Shown in pieces: positions 43,861 through 53,535 of a stretch of 60,000 bases of DNA (the first letter of the stretch is position 1; each line of letters begins with the position of its first letter). Location: the NCBI RefSeq assembly GCF_964204645.1, contig NC_134036.1, positions 10,776,704 through 10,836,703 on the forward strand, read 5' to 3'. The notes under the pieces are model-generated. The model made no database searches. It worked only from the letters and a program-made list of their open reading frames with translations, and was not told where the DNA came from. This DNA comes from Tubulanus polymorphus (lineage: Eukaryota > Nemertea > Palaeonemertea > Tubulaniformes > Tubulanidae). Position numbers and translations under genes: made by a program.

Positions 43861-44065
43861 AGAAGTGAACTATATATACTAGTTGTTTTGTACTGTTGAG
43901 GGAGACCGCTATAACCATCTAGATCGTTGAGATCAGTTCACTGAATAAAGAACTACTGAAGACAGGAACTCTGTGTGCTGTGACTTGTTTTATTTTTGGA
44001 TGTTTTGTGGTATTTTCACTCACTCAAGCGAAATTCAAAGATCCCGTTGGTGACAGTGGTATGAA
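43860..44065 (+). mobile_element. Possible solo LTR or LTR edge
   Basis: A TATATATA box at about 43869, an AATAAA at about 43946 some 75 bp downstream, and then TGGTGACAGTGGTA at about 44049 resemble the U3/R order and the primer-binding site of an LTR retrotransposon. No second LTR or gag/pol ORF is present, and the CA end of the LTR is unclear, so this is weak. Confidence 0.25.
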
Positions 44066-44143
44066 TGTTCGGTTCTTCAAACAATTACGCTAATCATCGT
44101 TTTTATACGTAGTCGTGGGAGTGAATTTATAATGATAATGATA

Positions 44144-44178
44144 AATATAGCTGCATAGCAGCGATAACGGGTTTCTGC
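44144..44178. repeat. Short dispersed motif, also at 57994-58031
   Basis: AATATAGCTGCA(T/A)AGCAGCGATAACGGGTTT appears here and next to element B. It includes a GCTGC...GCAGC hairpin. Probably the end of a small non-autonomous element. Confidence 0.65.
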
Positions 44179-44179
44179 C

Positions 44180-45219
44180 TAAGTGGTTCATATATTGCAC
44201 TGGAAGCGTCATCGAAATAATTCTACAGTTCATAACATATAAATTATTTCCAAGAAGCGCAACCTGGGTCAACAATATGCCGGATATATGGATCCAGCTA
44301 CATACAAGGGCTACCATATAAAAAGTATCGATGTACCAAAATGGCTTAACCGAAGATATGGTTCTTTCAAAGTCTCTAAGCTGTCGCACAAGCCCTCCTT
44401 GCGCGTTTTGATCCATAATTTCGTTAATACTACCGGTAGGTTGGTCTACTTTTATGCATCAATTTGTTAAGTGCGGAATTTGCATTCAGAAATATACAAC
44501 GATTTCTAGAAAAAATTTAGTTTTCATTTATTAGTGACAGTTTACATATTTGAACTACACAACTTTCAAAACGACCTTAACAACGTATAATCAATGAAAA
44601 TTAATTTACTTTAATCACAAAGAAGGAATTATAGGTAACAAAATTATTGCATTGTCGGGATTCGAACACGATGTGGCATCGACGTCTTTGAAGCGATTAA
44701 GGTAATGTTGAGGTCATCTGCCAAACGGAAGATGGTACAAAATGGCGGCGATAGATGAAACAAAAACAGGAAATGACGGATCGGGACTTATATCAGTCTG
44801 ATTACGTGATTTGCGAAAACAAAATGGCGGCTTTTTGAATCGCTCATATATGAATCAGATATCGTGAATTGACGTGTCCGGACTAATGTGAGTCCGAATC
44901 CGAACGTTCAAGGTCGTCTGGTAAATTTTAGGCTTTTCGGGGTGCACTTCTATCGATGGTGACGATTCTTTGTGTTATTCTTGTCGCTGTTTAGACCTGG
45001 TAATTACGCGGGATTAATTCATAACAAATTACTATATTCGAAATAGTCAGGCGCTGAGTTATATTTCTGACAGAATTGAAAATTACGTTTATAAGGTGTT
45101 GGTAGTCGAATCTGAGAGGATATACATTTTATGAAAAAATTTATGATAATAATAATCATCATCAGAATTACAAGAGGGTTTCTGCAAAAGCAACAGAAAC
45201 TCTAATTAATTAGTTGCAG
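44180..45219. other. Non-coding stretch with ATGGCGGC motifs
   Basis: AAAATGGCGGC occurs at about 44739 and 44820. This word matches the YY1-type motif frequent near animal transcription starts, so a promoter is possible. No matching downstream exon is certain. Confidence 0.35.
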
Positions 45220-45378
45220 AAGGCCGTCAGGAAATTATCCGGCTCTAACGTACTCGATGATGGCTCGTTATCAAATTTAGACGTACACGATCGGCAGGAA
45301 CTGAAACAAGTCCTTTTCGTGGTTTCCGGCGCCAGTGTCTTTGACGGAAAGATAATAAACGGAGTCAATGGTTCGTAG
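45220..45378 (+). CDS. Candidate terminal exon
   Basis: After a pyrimidine/AT-rich stretch ending AGTTGCAG, the frame AAG GCC GTC is open for 52 codons (KAVRKLSGSNVLDDGSLSN... VLFVVSGASVFDGKII) to TAG at 45376-45378. The balanced amino-acid composition and acceptor support a real last exon. No domain is recognised and no upstream exon was found. Confidence 0.25.
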   Translation, partial: KAVRKLSGSNVLDDGSLSNLDVHDRQELKQVLFVVSGASVFDGKIINGVNGS

Positions 45379-45940
45379 ATAGTGGCTGCCCTCACCTATT
45401 ACTAGCCTTGATTTTCGATTTCTAAATTAATTTATTTTGTCGTATTGTTTTGCTTAAATTACATGTCTCGGTAAACTATATTATGACGGCTTTCTGACAG
45501 GTTTAATTATGTTCGCTTGATTGTTTCTATATTTGTATTTGGGGTAGTTTGGGCTTGTCCGTAATGTTTTTCTTTAATTTTAATCCCTTATGGATTTTTG
45601 ATGGTAGATTGCAATTTTGGGTGTGTGTATACTGTCTTTTTCCAATCACGAGGCATGATGGTTTCCTTTGTGGCGTAGCTTATGATAGACATAGTCCACG
45701 TTTAGCATTATTGTCGTATAGGACGCTTGTAAAGTACTTTCACCAGAAGATGTGCTGTTTTGGATATCCAATTCTTAGTTTTAAAAGTATCTATTAAGCT
45801 TGATTATCTATCATACATGTATTCCCTAAACCATGGTGGCTTTTTAAACTGGTTTTTCATGCGCGGCTCAAATGAGCTGAGGACTCAAATCTACAGATTA
45901 CTAATCTTGAATGAACGTTTTACAATGCGTCCTGAAATCT
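45379..45940. other. Non-coding stretch
   Basis: Nothing recognisable. Plus-strand frames of 61-82 codons here are short and overlap. Confidence 0.35.
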
Positions 45941-45949
45941 GGTAAAGCA

Positions 45950-46225
45950 AATACTAAAATGAGTTTTAATACTGGAATCGAATGATTCATTAGGTGAACG
46001 TTTTAGAACGTTAGAGTCCTAGGACGCAATTTAGAAATTCCGATACTAAGTGAGTCTCAAGACTCGAATCTAACGATAAATGAGTCATAGGACGCAATTT
46101 AGAAAAGCAGATACTAAAATGAGTCTTAAGACTCGCATCTAACGATGAATGAGTCCGATGACGGAATTTAGAAAAGTAGATACAAAAATTAGTCTCAGGA
46201 CTCGATTCTAATTTCTTATCATATC
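45950..46225. repeat. Tandem repeat, about 68-bp unit
   Basis: GATAC(T/A)AA words at 46042, 46110 and 46179 mark units that each contain GAGTCT(C/T)A(A/G)GACTC (a small palindrome), TCTAACGAT(A/G)AATGAGTC and ACG(C/G)AATTTAGAAA. The outer units are more diverged. Confidence 0.75.
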
Positions 46226-47322
46226 AATATTTCAATTCCTAAAATGCATGTTTTAAGACCCAATACAAATAATACATCAAACTAATTTTTGAAAATGTGT
46301 CCTGAGACTCAATTTCTTGTATTAACTACAAAACTGGAATCGTGTAACCCGATTCAGGACTCAAAGCTCTTGATTTTGTATATAAGATTCTGGTTTATGT
46401 GAACTAATAAATGACATTTGTACTCTATAGTAGACGCGATTCAGTTGTTTTTGGCTATGGAGAAGTGTATTCTGTGTTTATATTCATATTGCAGGATTTA
46501 GGACAAAAAAGGGAACTAAGACGAAATTCCCTTTTTATTTGGGAAGGCCTTCACCCTAGTCGGCGAACGAAGGTAATCATCATACGTATTATTTCGATGT
46601 GTTGTTTGCGAAATTTGTGAAACTACTGTCCCCGAACTTCCTTGATGACAAATATATGTCTTTGTTACTGGAATTCATTATTATACCATTTTGATTTCTC
46701 CGTCGATGGGTTTAGATTAACCCAAAACTGTTAAAATCTAAACTTTCATATCAACTGCGGGGTCTTACTTAGCAATGAAACAGAGTATCTACAGAAACTC
46801 AGATGATGTTTATGATAATGACATGAGTGATAAATTTTAAGTCGAGAAAGTTTCTCAGTTTTCATTATTTAATTGTCCTCTTTTACGCACGGAAATTCGT
46901 TTGAATTCAAAATAACATCCGCCGGAATTATATGTGCTGGTAATGAGGTCCACGAATCAAAACGTATCACGTGAAATATATATGTAAAAGGAAATTTGGT
47001 AAATAATTTAATGCAGAGTTAAAAGGACTGATGCTTAACCAGTAAAAATTAGAAATACAAAATATACGTGTAAGTATATATGATATTTAAGACCACCATT
47101 AAACAATAAACCGTTGCAAACCATTTCAGCTCAATTTTCAAAATTAGTCACCCGTTTCATCTTCAGATTCCAATTTCCACAATATCAGCTCGATGGATAC
47201 TCATCGTGAATTTAATATTCATATCGAGTAATTCTGTTTTTTTTTCTCTATTAGCAGTAGCACAGGGAGCCCAACAGTCGAAACCCTAGCCTATGCAGAA
47301 AAACACTGTTCACCTTATCCCA
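46226..47322. other. Non-coding stretch
   Basis: No gene supported. The 5' part still contains GACTC words from the adjacent repeat. The rest is unremarkable AT-rich DNA. Confidence 0.4.
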
Positions 47323-47328
47323 GCATCA

Positions 47329-47500
47329 GCGGTGTTGTCATATCGCGGAAAGACGGAATCGCGGAATTTTCCAAAAACGCGGAATTTCTTCATTTTTACT
47401 TTAAATAGAAAACGGGTTTTCCCACGGGGATACCCACTGTCGGACAGGGCACCGCACCGATCGATGCAACGAGTTAGGTTCGAGTCCCATTATTTGCAGG
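47329..47500 (+). repeat. SINE-like repeat with tRNA-type boxes (copy 1)
   Basis: 123 bp (47329-47451) match the reverse complement of 48353-48475. Directly after, GGACAGGGCACCG...GGTTCGAGTCCC resembles the A and B boxes of a tRNA-derived RNA polymerase III promoter. Most likely a short interspersed element. The open frame here is a repeat by-product. Confidence 0.6.
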
Positions 47501-48352
47501 CAATTTTATATGGAATTATTATATTACGATACCGTTGACTGGCTGCCATCTGTAAAAGAAGTCAGAATCAAGTGGGGTGAAAGAGACCAGGCACCTAATG
47601 TCTATTTCTACTGGGCAAACTTCGGTTATCGAAGTTCATCGACTTTTTGAGAACTTCAGAAACGAATATTATCAGATAAATATTGAGCACGTTCGCGGTG
47701 TCGGACCGTAGCTGTAGATGGTTGCAAACATGAAATCCTAAGACCAAACAAGTACCGGTTCAAATTCCTTCGTCAAATTCGTCCAGTACCGGTACCAATG
47801 AGATTCTTTTGATCCAAATAATCAGCATAGGAACATATATGTTATAGCAGTCACAAAGAAAACATTAAAAAAACGAAACCATTTTATAATCTTTCATATC
47901 ATTTAATTCTAAAAGATAAACCACATTCGCTTATAACAACAATGTAGACACACAACACGCATCAACAATCCTAAGCCAGAATGAAATATACATAATGTAT
48001 ATTTATTTTCGTGTGACATCGATCCAGTTCCACAGTTGTGAGTTAACTCTGAGTTACTTAGAATCAATTCATTTCCAATGTTTTAAATCCAGAGACCAGA
48101 GTCAAATCTTAACTCGGAACTGAGTCCTGGAGAATGACCCAGAATGACCCATGGTGTCATCACAAATCCTACGTTTACGTACCATCGATTTGTATTCCTT
48201 CAGTTAATGCAGCGATACTCTGTATCACTGAATTCGCAAAGCACGTATTGCCTATAGGTTCTACATTATTTGGAACAGTATCGTTAAGTTGTTGACTGGC
48301 GATATAATAAATTATCAAATACTAATTCCCGTGGTTGAAAACCTGGGTCCGA

Positions 48353-48475
48353 TGCCCTGTCCGACAGTGGGTATCCCCGTGGGAAAACCCGTTTACTATT
48401 TATAGTTAAAATGAAGAAATTCCGCGTTTTTGGAAAATTCCGCGATTCCGTCTTTCCGCGATATGACAACACCGC
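48353..48475 (-). repeat. SINE-like repeat (inverted copy 2)
   Basis: Inverted partner of 47329-47451, containing the same AAACGGGTTTTCCCACGGGG-like core with a few substitutions. The two copies, 900 bp apart, could form a long hairpin in RNA. Confidence 0.75.
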
Positions 48476-50179
48476 AGCATCAGACACTGCTGCTGCTTAG
48501 AATCGATTCAGGTCAAGTGCCCTCTGATTCCTACTTTTTAGAGTATAATAGGATGATTGATAAAAAACATTGAAAATGTTTGGGAACTCTGAAGAGTTGT
48601 GTTTAAAGGTAGAGGCATGTTTAGCTTCTTCCATGGTATTTTAAGTTTATTCAGTTAAGGTTGAGAAATTGTGTACATGACAATGTCAAGACAGTGGTTA
48701 TTAGTATTATGTCTATTTATCAGAAGATATTGCTGTGGTATACTGAACAAAATTCATCATTATTGGTGTTGGTGTTTGAAGCTTGGTATTTTGATTCATT
48801 AAGCCAGTCTTGTGAAATTTTTGTGATTAGTATCTTTAAGGTGCATTGTCATATACATTTTAATTATTGTAAGGGAGTCATGCATTTGTAATAGACAATT
48901 TTCATAAGGCAATGTGTTCTATTGTAGATCAAGGTTAAATCTTAAACGTGTGTCTTTAGAGTAATCGCAGTATCTAATAGTATTTGGTCATATGATTTCA
49001 TTTCCAAATTCATGTATTGATATATATCAACGGTCGTGTATTTTAGCGTGTTAGGTACCATTCTTCGCGCCGCGGAGTGTATCGTTGAATCTTTGAATTA
49101 TTTTTTTGGTGCAATTCAGACTAGGAATTTTCATTTTGAGTCTCCAAAGGCTATAGAAGTACAAGTTTTCATTTTTTTCATTTACTTCATTGATATATTG
49201 AGTAAAATGAGGGATATCGCGTATGGATATCGCGTAGGGACAAAGCGCCGACCACGTGAAACTTCATAATGGAGTGATTCTGAGAAGATATACATACAGT
49301 TTTGAGAGGGACAACTTGGTAAGAAACATTACATTTTAAAGGATAAATAAACAATTATACTGAGATTAGTATGTTAACCTGTTAAGTGTCAAAATCATCT
49401 GTTAGAAGTACTGAAATATTATTTAAAACCAGGTCAAAACATATATTTAGTGTGTTTACAACATGTGTATTTGTAGATTTGAATCGCCGCTGTTTATTAG
49501 ATGCCATAGTGCTGTACTGAAAATGAACTATGTATATACGTTAAGTTCATCTCGCTGGTCGTAATTTATTTCGCTAGTCCTGTACACAGCTACCCGTTCA
49601 GCACCAGCCGCATCCAAACAAGTTGAATTCCATTCTCACCAGTCCAGATAGAACTATTCAACTACAACTCCGTCTGAATATTTAATATTTAACTTTTCCA
49701 TATCATCATAGGATATTCTAGAATATAAAACACGAGAAAGATATTGGAGGAATACCCTCAAACTATCAAGGAAATAGTGTAAGCAAAATATCGACGAATA
49801 TCGAATATCAACTTACCCCACGACGCGACCACAACCACGCTCGTCATTGCATGAGTGTACACGTGCAGGCTTATGGCGAAATGCGGTTACAAATTGAACC
49901 AGAGAAATATATAATACCCGTTATTGTAACGGTTCATAGAATATGAAAGATATCGGCAGAGTGGAGGACACAAACCTACCCTACCGGTCGTGACAAGCAT
50001 CCACAAGTGAAGAAGGCAAGGCGCAAGATCAAACTATGGCTCCAAGGTCTTTTAGTTCTGGAGTGTTATACACGTTAACGGTAATTGTTTTTTACTGAAG
50101 TGTTACCGGAATATGCGGATTTAAGTTTTATGAAGTCAATCAAACTATGAATCAATGATTAATAAATGATTACATGACT
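48476..50179. other. Non-coding stretch
   Basis: No supported gene. The word GGATATCGCGTA repeats in tandem at about 49213-49239. Otherwise AT-rich unique-looking DNA. Confidence 0.4.
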
Positions 50180-50285
50180 TCATTTCTTCAGCGGATTTTC
50201 ATACAGAAATATTTCTCGTCCAGCTACAATAAAGTTTTGATGAACTACTGTTTGTATTTGTGTGTTGTATACAAAATGACCAACG
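50180..50285 (-). pseudogene. C-terminal remnant of a GPCR paralogue
   Basis: The minus strand reads GREIFLYENPLKK near its end. At the DNA level CGAGAAATATTTCTGTATGAAAATC closely matches the 3' end of the intact receptor gene at about 50650-50690. Only the tail is recognisable, and no upstream transmembrane segments survive. Confidence 0.55.
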
Positions 50286-50627
50286 AAAATGAAAAGATTC
50301 AACAATTTGTAGAAAGAACATTTAGATTTTCCAAACTGTTTTATTATATATTTGCAGCTGTATAACAATCGAATTTAACTAACTGAATATTACACTGTTA
50401 CCAGGCCACAGTAAATACGGTTTCAAGTTGTATGACTACGTGGGGTGGGGGATAAGGGGGCAGGGGACTATATTTAATGATTAAAAGGCTGCGGTTCATA
50501 GTAACCATTTTACACTAATAGGTCTATCGACACGATTTTCAAGGGCAGTGATTTCTTGATTAATTTCCAATTTTCAAACAAAAATGTCCTACTGTGAATC
50601 GATGTGAATAAAACTTTAAATCAGTGG

Positions 50628-51575
50628 TTATTTGATTGAATTTCTACAGCAGATTTTCATACAGAAATATTCACGAATTTCTCGTCCCATTAAAAGATAT
50701 ATGTAGAAATTTACCACATAATTACACATTACGAATTGTGTGAAAATGTCATATAGAAATTCTTTCTGTTCCGTAAGGATTGGTAAAAATGCAGCAATAG
50801 TGGTTGGAAGTGTGAATATTGCAAATGCGAGTGAAACTGTTACAAGCATCATCGTTGTACGTTTCGATTTTGTAGTTTTCTTATCAGACGAAAGCATTTT
50901 TGTACCTCTGAATAACTGAATAATTATGATAGAATTTGATATCAGAATCGACGATAAAGGCAAAACAAAAGCGTAGACACCAAGTGGAGTAAGAAATTTC
51001 ATTTGGACAATTAATTCATAGTAACATCCGAAAAACTGGTCGGAAAAATGTATCGACAAAGTAGCGGGAAGTTGAACCAGTACAGTCACTGTAGTAATTA
51101 TCAATATAGCAAATCTAGCGAATCTAGGTGTGCATATCAAACGAGAAGTGAACGGAAAGAGAACAACTGCCGCACGTTCTAGAGATATAGCTACCAATAA
51201 CCAGGAACTGCTAGAATTGGCAACTGCCATCAATATTTCATATATCTTACAACTGATCAGTGAATTCATGATATATACAAGACTAGTATTTAGATTCAAT
51301 AGAATAAACTGTAAAACAGGCATCAGTGTAAAATTTATGCAGTACAAGAAATCACAGACTGACAAAATGACAAGATAGTTAGCGTAAGATAAACTGCGGA
51401 ATTTGCGACTTGTCATTATAAGAAAAGTAGCTGAATTTCCAAAGACTCCAAACAGAAACACGATAGGCAGAATGACCAACGACACAGTACGGTAAGTTCC
51501 AGACCTGTTCTCCACCGACATTAGAATGATGTAACTGCTATACGTTCGACCAATTCGAATCTTAGTTGAATTCAT
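50628..51575 (-). CDS. Rhodopsin-class G-protein-coupled receptor, intronless
   Basis: 315 codons with seven hydrophobic segments. Class A landmarks: GN in TM1 (N47), D75 in TM2 (SVCDFL), C109 before TM3 and C184 in the second extracellular loop for the disulphide, ERA at 133-135 where DRY is usual, SKRTTMM before TM6, and NFYIY in TM7 where NPxxY is usual. TM6 has FTLPTT, keeping Pro but lacking the CW pair. It senses an unknown, possibly peptide, ligand at the plasma membrane. The ATG at 51575 gives a short extracellular N-terminus with two possible N-glycosylation sites (NST, NRS). An intronless, divergent, locally duplicated receptor fits a lineage-specific expansion. Confidence 0.85.
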   Translation of the reverse strand: MNSTKIRIGRTYSSYIILMSVENRSGTYRTVSLVILPIVFLFGVFGNSATFLIMTSRKFRSLSYANYLVILSVCDFLYCINFTLMPVLQFILLNLNTSLVYIMNSLISCKIYEILMAVANSSSSWLLVAISLERAAVVLFPFTSRLICTPRFARFAILIITTVTVLVQLPATLSIHFSDQFFGCYYELIVQMKFLTPLGVYAFVLPLSSILISNSIIIIQLFRGTKMLSSDKKTTKSKRTTMMLVTVSLAFAIFTLPTTIAAFLPILTEQKEFLYDIFTQFVMCNYVVNFYIYLLMGREIREYFCMKICCRNSIK

Positions 51576-51599
51576 GATTCACGAGAATTAACTCAGTTC

Positions 51600-51677
51600 G
51601 GTATGCTCCAGACCTGTTCACTACACGCATTATAGCAATGTAACTGTTAAACTGCATCTGAGCTGAATTCATGATTC
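51600..51677 (-). pseudogene. Duplicated 5' end of the GPCR gene
   Basis: Aligns with 51491-51580, sharing CCAGACCTGTTC, AATGTAACTG and GAATTCATGATTC, including an ATG equivalent to the receptor start. The copy has no frame leading into a transmembrane domain. It is a direct tandem duplication about 105 bp upstream. Confidence 0.75.
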
Positions 51678-51679
51678 GA

Positions 51680-52974
51680 TTAAGTGTCAGCGGTATGTGG
51701 ACTGATTGTATCAATAGACTGAAGCTACGTGCAAGCCATGACGTATATTCATTAACGCAAGCAATTTATTGTTCGCATCAAATGAAAAACAAATTTTCAG
51801 AAATCTGACTCAATTTACCCAGATTCAGAAATTAAAAAATTTATCACCCCATTGGCACTCAAGCCGCCCCTATCCGCCCAGACTTACACTACTCAAACCA
51901 CCCGAATCCGCCCGGCAATTTTTTCGTATGCTGCACGAAAACGGTTATAGTAGGATTCGAGCCCAATAGCTTATGATAAACTGCACACCTAAATCCTTGA
52001 AATACCGTACAGAAATCAACATCCTCCTATTTCAATTTCTCGAGTATTTCAAGTTTGAACATGACACATCTGAGCGCTCACTTCGAATCCAAGTAAGTTT
52101 GGATTAATTTCGGGGGCGAAAAGGACATGATTTTGGTGGCCCGCCTCATCAAATCTTACATCATATGAAAACGTTGACTATTTACTACAAATTAACACTA
52201 ACTTGTTATGCATGGAAATCGAGATCGGAATAGAACTCTGCTCCCCCGAGACTGCGAACCCCTTTTGTAGAAAGAAGCGGCATTCTTTAAAATCAGATTC
52301 TCCCACTCAACTTTTGGCAAGAAGCAGCGACCTAGCTGCCATGACAGTTTTTGGTAAAGTATATAGCCCTAATGATCTCAAATTAATTTGAAAACTGATT
52401 CGCATAACTTAACTGTGGAAATCATGAATTGGAATTGTATTTTACCTATGGAATACCGATAGATCTATGCATTTTAATCCAAGTCTTTACAGCACTTCGA
52501 TGACCGCGTTGTGCTTGTCACGTGATTTTGGTAACAGCGGAAGTTTCGTTCCTTTACCTCGTTAGTAGTGATAGGGGATTGCTATACACGAGTGGTTAAA
52601 ATTGTGGTTGGGGTTAAATCCAAAATGGCGGCTGTCATGTGATCCAAGATGGCACCCCGTTCCAAGATGGCGGCGGACGCGTGACCCCCGTATGATTCAA
52701 AAATTGCGATAGATGCTCCCAACAGCTGTTACACCATTACTGATGCGATAACCCGCGTTCGAATAGAACATTATACAATATTGATTAACGGCTGTTATAT
52801 ATTTCAAATAATGCTTTTTATTTCGAAAAACATATCACAATCGATTTTACGTCACAAAACAAGTGCGGGCAAGAATATTTATGCAATCGATATACATCAT
52901 AGGTTGAAAAGTCATCATTTAGTTACCAGGGGGTAAACATCATCACGACGACGATCCGATCGCGATAGACTATA
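51680..52974. other. Non-coding stretch with ATGGCGGC motif cluster
   Basis: Between about 52620 and 52680 four ATGGCNNC words occur (AAAATGGCGGC, CAAGATGGCACC, CAAGATGGCGGC) among CpG-rich sequence. This resembles a YY1-bearing promoter or a tandemly duplicated piece of one. No gene follows directly, as element B starts at about 52975. Confidence 0.35.
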
Positions 52975-53096
52975 AGTAATAGGGAATAAGTTGTTTCAAG
53001 CCAAAGGTCGAAGGGTCGAAAAATAAATTCTCGCACACTCGAACTTATTTTTCGACCCTTCAACCTTTAACTTGAAACAACTTATTCCCTATTACT
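52975..53096. repeat. 122-bp near-perfect palindrome at the left edge of element B
   Basis: Two 52-bp arms (52975-53026 and 53045-53096) match with three mismatches around an 18-bp loop. The outer ends are AGTAATAGGG / CCCTATTACT. AGT...ACT are the tip bases of Polinton inverted repeats, so the structure may be two element tips brought together by deletion of the interior, or a hairpin end. Confidence 0.85.
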
Positions 53097-53155
53097 CTTA
53101 TAATTTTCATATAATAACTTCTAAAATCAATTTTAATAAAAAATATGTTATTAAA

Positions 53156-53456
53156 ATTGAGAGTAAACAAATACACGGTAAATTCTTAGATAGAATCAAA
53201 AATACTACAAATGTCAAATCTGTAGATTACAAATTTAAGAAGTTAACAGAATTAACAATTCATAAGAAATATATAATTACCAACATTGATACAGTTTCTA
53301 ATAAACATGGAGATAAATTAATAATTCACTCTAGAATATGAAGGATTAAAAGGAAATAAATATAAATTCAGAACTTATTTACCAGATAGATTTCATAGGT
53401 TATCTAGTGAAGATTTAGAACAATTATGTTCTGGTGATTTCTATTTCATATATTAG
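53156..53456 (+). pseudogene. OB-like small protein gene, start-lost and frameshifted
   Basis: Homologous to 24303-24629. The start codon position holds ATT (53156-53158) after the AAAATCAATTTTAATAAAAAAT upstream word that also precedes the next gene. The first frame ends at 53341. The conserved part (FRTYLPDRFHRLSSEDLEQL) continues in another frame and is cut by TAG at 53454-53456. Three independent lesions make it inactive. Confidence 0.8.
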
Positions 53457-53535
53457 GGTAAGAATGAAAAAAGGGCACCATGAAATAGATTTCGAATAAT
53501 ATAAAATCAATTTTAATAAAAAATTTAGTATTAAA

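Noticed and set aside
44640-44720. tRNA gene on the minus strand (TTCGAATCCCG box)
   Set aside because: The T-stem and acceptor bases do not pair and no anticodon stem can be drawn.
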